From positions 7,144 through 36,180 of the forward strand of contig MU647063.1 of the NCBI GenBank assembly GCA_026770585.1: a DNA stretch of 29,037 nucleotides, given 5' to 3'. This document shows positions 14,405 through 19,700 of the stretch, one piece after another. Every line of letters begins with the position of its first letter. Within the stretch, counting starts at the first letter, position 1. The notes beneath the pieces were generated by a model, which searched no databases, was not told where the DNA came from, and saw only the letters and a program-made list of their open reading frames with translations. Source of the stretch: Baffinella frigidus. Lineage: Eukaryota > Cryptophyceae > Cryptomonadales > Baffinellaceae. The position numbers were made by a program, and so were the translations under genes.

Positions 14405-14966
14405 CCTACAGGGGTACCTCGATCATCAGAAACCGCCCCCCCCCTAGGACCCTACAACGCTCATTTCGGCATCAACCTAATTCCGGCATGCCGCAGGGTG
14501 GCGCCTGCAGATAGAGATAGATCAGGTTATGAGGCTGTGAGGTTATGAGAACCAAAGAGAGAGCGAGAGAGTTCCCTACGGTACCGGCATACCGTAGGGT
14601 GCTACGGTACGCAATACCGCAGGGTGCTACAGAATACCGGAACATGGCAAGGCAGTCACCTCGGACAGTTGGCTTCGGCGTCCGCGTGACCGGTCACGCG
14701 GGCGCTCAAGAGCCTGCCGGCGGGGCTGTTCCACGAAACCGGCATACCGTAGGGTGCTACGGTACGCAATACTGCAGGGTGCTACAGAATACCGTAGGGA
14801 ACTCTCTCTCTCTCTCTTTGGTTCTCATGACCTCACAACCTCATAACCTGATCTATCTCTATCTGCAGGCGCCACCCTGCGGCATGCCGGAATTAGGTTG
14901 ATGCCGAAATGAGCGGTGTAGGGTCCTAGGGGGGGGCGATTTCTGATGATCGAGGTACCCCTGTAG
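14405..14966. mobile_element. Large composite fold-back element (562 bp)
   Basis: The outer ends CTACAGGGGTACCTCGATCA and complement are those of the TACAGGGG family. Pairing continues inward through AACCTAATTCCGGCATGCCG, TATCTCTATCTGCAGG and CCAAAGAGAGAG to about 14640/14740, giving arms of about 225 bp and a 100-bp centre (GGCTTCGGCGTCCGCGTGAC). It looks like the short element grown by insertion of another palindrome at its centre. Open frames across it are symmetrical artefacts. Confidence 0.8.
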
Positions 14967-15039
14967 GCTGACATCCTGACTTTGGCACCAACCTAATTGT
15001 GGTTTGGCACCAACCTAAGTCAAGTCAGGATGTCAGCCT
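14965..15039. repeat. Hairpin with 18-bp perfect arms
   Basis: AGGCTGACATCCTGACTT (14965-14982) pairs with 15022-15039. The loop contains TTGGCACCAACCTAA twice. It abuts the composite element. Confidence 0.8.
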
Positions 15040-15539
15040 AGGAAGGTAGATCTCATAGGGAAATGATTTTAATTTAAAAATTTCTGGCGATGAAATTTAC
15101 TACACATAATGAGTTTTACTGGTAATACTAAAGCGTTCGTGTAGTAATTTTCATTGAATCCAAAAAAAATATTAAAATCGTTTCCCTTGGAGATGTAAGG
15201 ATACCGGGAACCGGGTATTCGAACACCCATTGCGCGAGAACGGTGCGCTGAATCATCTCGGTCATCAAGTGGATCAGGACCATTGGTCGTCAATAAAGAA
15301 CTCGCTCTCTTGGGTGTCAGCGCGTAGTCAAAAAGGGGACAGTCGCAACAAGCATGATAAGATGACCCCCCCCGCAACCGTGAATTCAAACAAGGGCTAT
15401 TGCGATCCTACACCCAGCCAACTCCAACCCCCCACCCCCCCGATTTCGAGGAGCTCAGCCAGGATTTCAAGAATCCTTATAACCCTCAACCACAAGCCCT
15501 CATAACCTGTGTGGCAAGATGCGGGGGAAGATCGGGGAT
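15040..15539. other. Spacer with a GTAGTAATTTTC palindrome, otherwise unassigned
   Basis: 15085-15165 has GAAATTTACTACACATAA paired with GTGTAGTAATTTTCATTG, the shared core of several elements. The rest (15180-15539) has no recognisable gene; a short plus-strand open frame of about 90 codons shows no family features. Confidence 0.45.
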
Positions 15540-16489
15540 CCCCGAAAGGGCTCCGAGGAGTGTTTCGGCCGCTGCGGACGAGTCGGCCGCGCGCGTCCCG
15601 GCAGCTGATCAGCGGGATGGGGTTCAGGCTTTTGCCAGATTTACTCCATTATGAAGGATACGACGAGAGAAATCCGTACATTGTTGAGTCCATACCGAAA
15701 GGACAAGACCAGAGAAGCCGGTAACTTTTTACGTCAAAAGTTGCCAAATGGCTCCAACCCAACGCATCGGCAGCTGCGATCAAAGGAATGCTGGATTACT
15801 CAACTGATTTAGGATTTAGGATTTAGGGTGCAGGGTTCCAGGTTCAGGTTTTCAGGGTGAGGACGAATCGACCGCGCGTGTCTCGGCGGCTGCTACGCGG
15901 GATGGGGTTCAGGCTTTGGGATTGGCAACGTTTGCCTCCATTTTGCCAGATTTGCTCCAGCAAGACCCGGCAGCTGCGATCAAAGGAATGCTGGATTACT
16001 CCAACTGATTTAGGGTTTAGGATTTAGGGTGCATGATTCCAGGTTTTAGGAGTTAGGAGTTAGGCCGAATCGACCGCGCGTGTCCCAGCAGCTGCGATCA
16101 AAGAAATGCTTACTCAACGTGTAGTGTGTGAGAGAACTCCAGATCCTTGTAGCACCAAAAACCCCGCAGGGGGTCTTGGAATGTGGTCATGCTAGTCTTG
16201 AAATCAGTAAATTGTCCTCTCTTCTCTCAACTGGTTGAGGATTGAGGATTTAGGATGCAGGGTTGCAGGTTGAGGTTGTAGGAGTTAGGGCGACTCGGTC
16301 GCCCGTGTCCCGGCGGCTGCTACGCGGGATGGGCTTCAGGCTCTAGGATTGGCAACTTTTACAAGATTTTCTCCATACCTGAAGGATAAGACCAGCAGAA
16401 ACCCGTGTCTTTTTACGTCAAAAGTTGCCAAATGGCTGCAACCCAACGCATCGGCAGCTGCCATCGAAGGAATGCTGGATTACTCAACT
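15540..16489. repeat. Dispersed low-copy repeat, four partial copies with TTTAGG stretches
   Basis: Segments GGCAGCTGCGATCAAAGGAA, TGCTGGATTACTCAACTG and GGCTGCTACGCGGGATGGG recur at about 15576-15810, 15865-16020, 16065-16110 and 16290-16490. An inverted pair TTGGCAACTTTT / AAAAGTTGCCAA occurs in two of them. On the plus strand one reading (QPNASAAAIEGMLDYST) stays open in the copies, and a minus-strand reading is also open. It could be a duplicated exon, but I could not place it in gene A. Confidence 0.5.
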
Positions 16490-16637
16490 GGTTTAGGGTT
16501 TAGGATTTGGGTTCAGGGTGCAGGGTTCCAGATTCAGGTTTCAGGATTTCGGGTTCCGGGTTCCGGGTTCCGGGTGTCGGGTTTCTGGTTCCGGGTTTCG
16601 GGTTTCGGGTTTCAGGGTTCGGGTTCCGGGGTCCGGG
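16490..16637. repeat. TTCCGGG / TTTCGGG variant heptamers
   Basis: The plus strand grades from TTTAGGG to TTTCGGG and TTCCGGG. It abuts gene A exon 9 copy b on its donor side. Confidence 0.9.
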
Positions 16638-16638
16638 C

Positions 16639-16710
16639 CTGCGAAGAGCGACTTGCGTTGCCCGGCGTCATCCAAGTCCTCCGCAGTCATGGCGAAGAGC
16701 ACGTCAACCC
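16639..16710 (-). CDS. Gene A exon 9, copy b
   Basis: Minus strand: acceptor CATCAG| at 16711, reading GVDVLFAMTAEDLDDAGQRK then SLFA. It is about 88 percent identical to copy a at 16894-16958. There is no GT donor at its end; the exon runs directly into TTCCGGG heptamers. Copies a and b may be alternatives or one may be dead. Confidence 0.55.
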
Positions 16711-19700
16711 CTGATGTGTAGGGGTAACGAGGTATGTAAGCCAAACATGGACCTTTTGGGGGGCGCGAAAAATATTTGGACGACGAAATATTTCACCCCA
16801 AGTCCTTCAGGTCGTTTTGAAGACGAGCTCACGCGGAGCGCTCTGATCTAAAAATCTCCGAAATTAATTAGCTACTGTTTGGACTAATCGATTGAGCGAT
16901 TTGCGTTGCTCGGCGTCTTGCAAGTCCTCCGCTGTCATCGCGAAGAGTACGTCAACCCCTGATGGAGGGTTTAGTGTTTAGGGTTTAGGGGGTTTAGGGT
17001 TTAGGGTTTAGGGTTTAGGGTTTAGGGTTTAGGGTTTAGGGTTTAGGGTTTGGGGGTTCAAGTTTAGGGTTCAGGGTTTAGGGTTTAGGGTTTAGGGTNN
17101 NNNNNNNNNNNNNNNNNNNNNNNNNNNNNNNNNGTTTAGGGTTTAGGGTTTAGGGTTTAGGGTTTAGGGTTTAGGGTTTAGGGTTTGGGGTGTAGGGTTC
17201 AGGGTTTAGGGTTTATGGCTTAGGGTTTAGGGTTTAAGATGGTTTAGGGTTTAGGGTTTGGGGTTTAGGGTTTGGGGTTTGGGGTTTAGGGTTTACCTCG
17301 CTCTGCAGCGGCCAGCGACAGAGCTTCCTGATTTGGTGGTTGGGGATCAGGCCTCGAGGAATTGTGTTAGGGTTTGTGGATCAGGGCTTTGGAGGTTTAG
17401 GGTTTGGGGCTCAGGGGTTGGGGGGTTTAGGGGTTTAGGGGTTTAGGGGGTTTGGGTTTTAGGGTTCAGAGTTTAGGGTGCAGTCAGAAGGTTTTAGGGA
17501 ATAGGGTTTAGGGTTTAGGTTTTAGGGTTTGGGGTTCAGGGTCTAGGGTTTAGGTTTTGGGTTTTAAGGTTTTGGGTTTAGGGTTCGGGTGTTAGGGTTT
17601 CGGGTTTCGGGTTTCGAGTTTCGGGTTTCAGGTTTCGGGTTTCGGGTTTCGGGTTTCGTGTTTCGGGTTTCGGGTTTCGGGTTTCGGGTTTCAGGTTTCG
17701 GGTTTCGGGTTTCGGGTTTCGGGTTTCGGGTTTAGGGAGCACCTCAAGGCCCGCTGGGCCGTTTGCTCTCGCGAGCAGCTCCGGCGCGGATATGCAAACC
17801 GCAGCGACGCCCACGACTCGTCCGCCCTCGCTCGTCGCCTGCTTGTAGTCGAGGTGCAACATTCAGCCGTCATTATTAGTTGATATACGCCGTCATTATT
17901 ATTAGTTGTAAAGGAGGATCTCCAGTACAAATGTACTGTCCATCTACGGCTAAATGTGTTTAATAATGAGACGAAATCAAGTGGGACGGAGCTAGGGTTT
18001 GAGGACCTGTTTGTAATCGAGGCCGAGTTTTAGGGCAGGTTCATATGGACACTGTATAATCGAGGCTGAGTTTTAGGGCATGTTTATAATAGAGGCGGAG
18101 TTGTACGACCTGTTTATATCGTCAATTCATAACCGAGGCGGAGTTTTGGGGCCTTTTATCATAGAGGCGACGTTTTACGACCAGTTTATATTGTCGGTTT
18201 ACAACCGAGATAAATTTGTAAGAGCCTTTTTATAACCGGGGCGTGGGTTGAGGACCTGTTGTCATCGAGGCGCCGCACCTCCGACGGGGTGCCTCACTCG
18301 GACTGACCGGCCATTCTCAAGTTGACATGCTGGGTCTGCGGTACAAACCCGTCACCTTTGGAGCGGGAAAGGGCCGAAATAGACTGGGGCAGCGCGAGAA
18401 TTTGGACCTGTTTGTAGTCGAGGCGCAGCAGCTCCGACGGAGTGCGCGCGGCGACATCATAGCGTGCCTGCCCACATTGCCAGTCACGGGGGCGGGTACG
18501 TGTGCGGGTACGGGTACTCCGTAGCACCCTGCGGGGTACCTACGGTAGGCAACGCCGTAGGCTCCTACGCACTACCCGGATCCGTCGTACTACCCGCGGC
18601 AGGCTGCTCGCACTAGGTCCTCCGAAAGGGTGCGCGAGGCGACTTCCTCCGATTTGTTTGTGATGTGAGGCAGCGCGCCTGCCCACGTTACGAATCGTGC
18701 TCGCCACTTAAGGGAGGGTTCGCCACTTAAGGGATGACTCGCCACTTAAGGGATGACTCGCCACTGAAGAAATGACTCGCCACTTAAGGGATGACTCGCC
18801 ACTTGAGGGATAAGGACGGCCCCGCCTCGTATCCCACGCCTGTCCACTTACGAAATCGTCAGCAAAAAGAGGGCCGCCTTACAGATCTGACTTGGTTTTA
18901 TTCTGGCTCGTACTGAAGGCGTTGTATTCGCCTTTTTGTACTGAATTTCTGCTCTTAAATGCTTTCAAGGACGAGCCAGAGTAAAACTCAGGCAGAGCTA
19001 GACCTTAGTACTGGCGCGTCCTGGGCAAGTACGGGCGCGTCCTGAAGGAACACACAAGTTAGTACTGGCGCGTCCTCAAGGCACACTCACAACTAATGTA
19101 ATCGAAACACACTAGCTCGGAAGGAGTGCGAGAGGCGACATTGTTGCGCGACGGGTTTAGGGTTTAGGTTTCCCTTGGTCGCGGTGTAGGGTTTCGGGTT
19201 TAGGGTTTGAGGTTTGGGGTTTGGGGTTTGGGGTTTGGGGTTTGGGGTTTGGAGTTTGGGGTTTGGGGTTTGGAGTTTGAGGTTTGGTGGATGGGGTTTG
19301 GGGTCTGGTGTTTGAGGTTTAGGTTTGGGGTTTAGAGTTTAGGGTCTAAGGTTTAGGGTTTAGGGTAACCTCCAAGAGCACGTCGCACAGCTCACGCATG
19401 CTCTTCGCCCCTTGCACCTAGAAAGGGTTCCCGGATTACGGGCGGGTTCAGAGGTTACGGGTGGTCATACACCCTAAATTCCAACCCGCGTTAAAACGTT
19501 TGTGCCAGAGCGTTTTAGTTTTGCAACCACCCCATAGTATTGCATACCGTAGCAACCTACGAGATGCCAAAAATAGGTTGAGGCCGAAATTGCGATGTAG
19601 GGTTTAGGGTTTAGGGTTTAGGGTTTAGGGTTTGGGCTTTAGGGTGTAGCGTTTGGGGTGTAGGGTGTAGGGTTTGGGGGGTAGGGTTTAGGGTTTAGGG

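Noticed and set aside
18718-18812. CRISPR-like array
   Set aside because: The 19-bp repeats are directly adjacent with no spacers, and the genome is eukaryotic.
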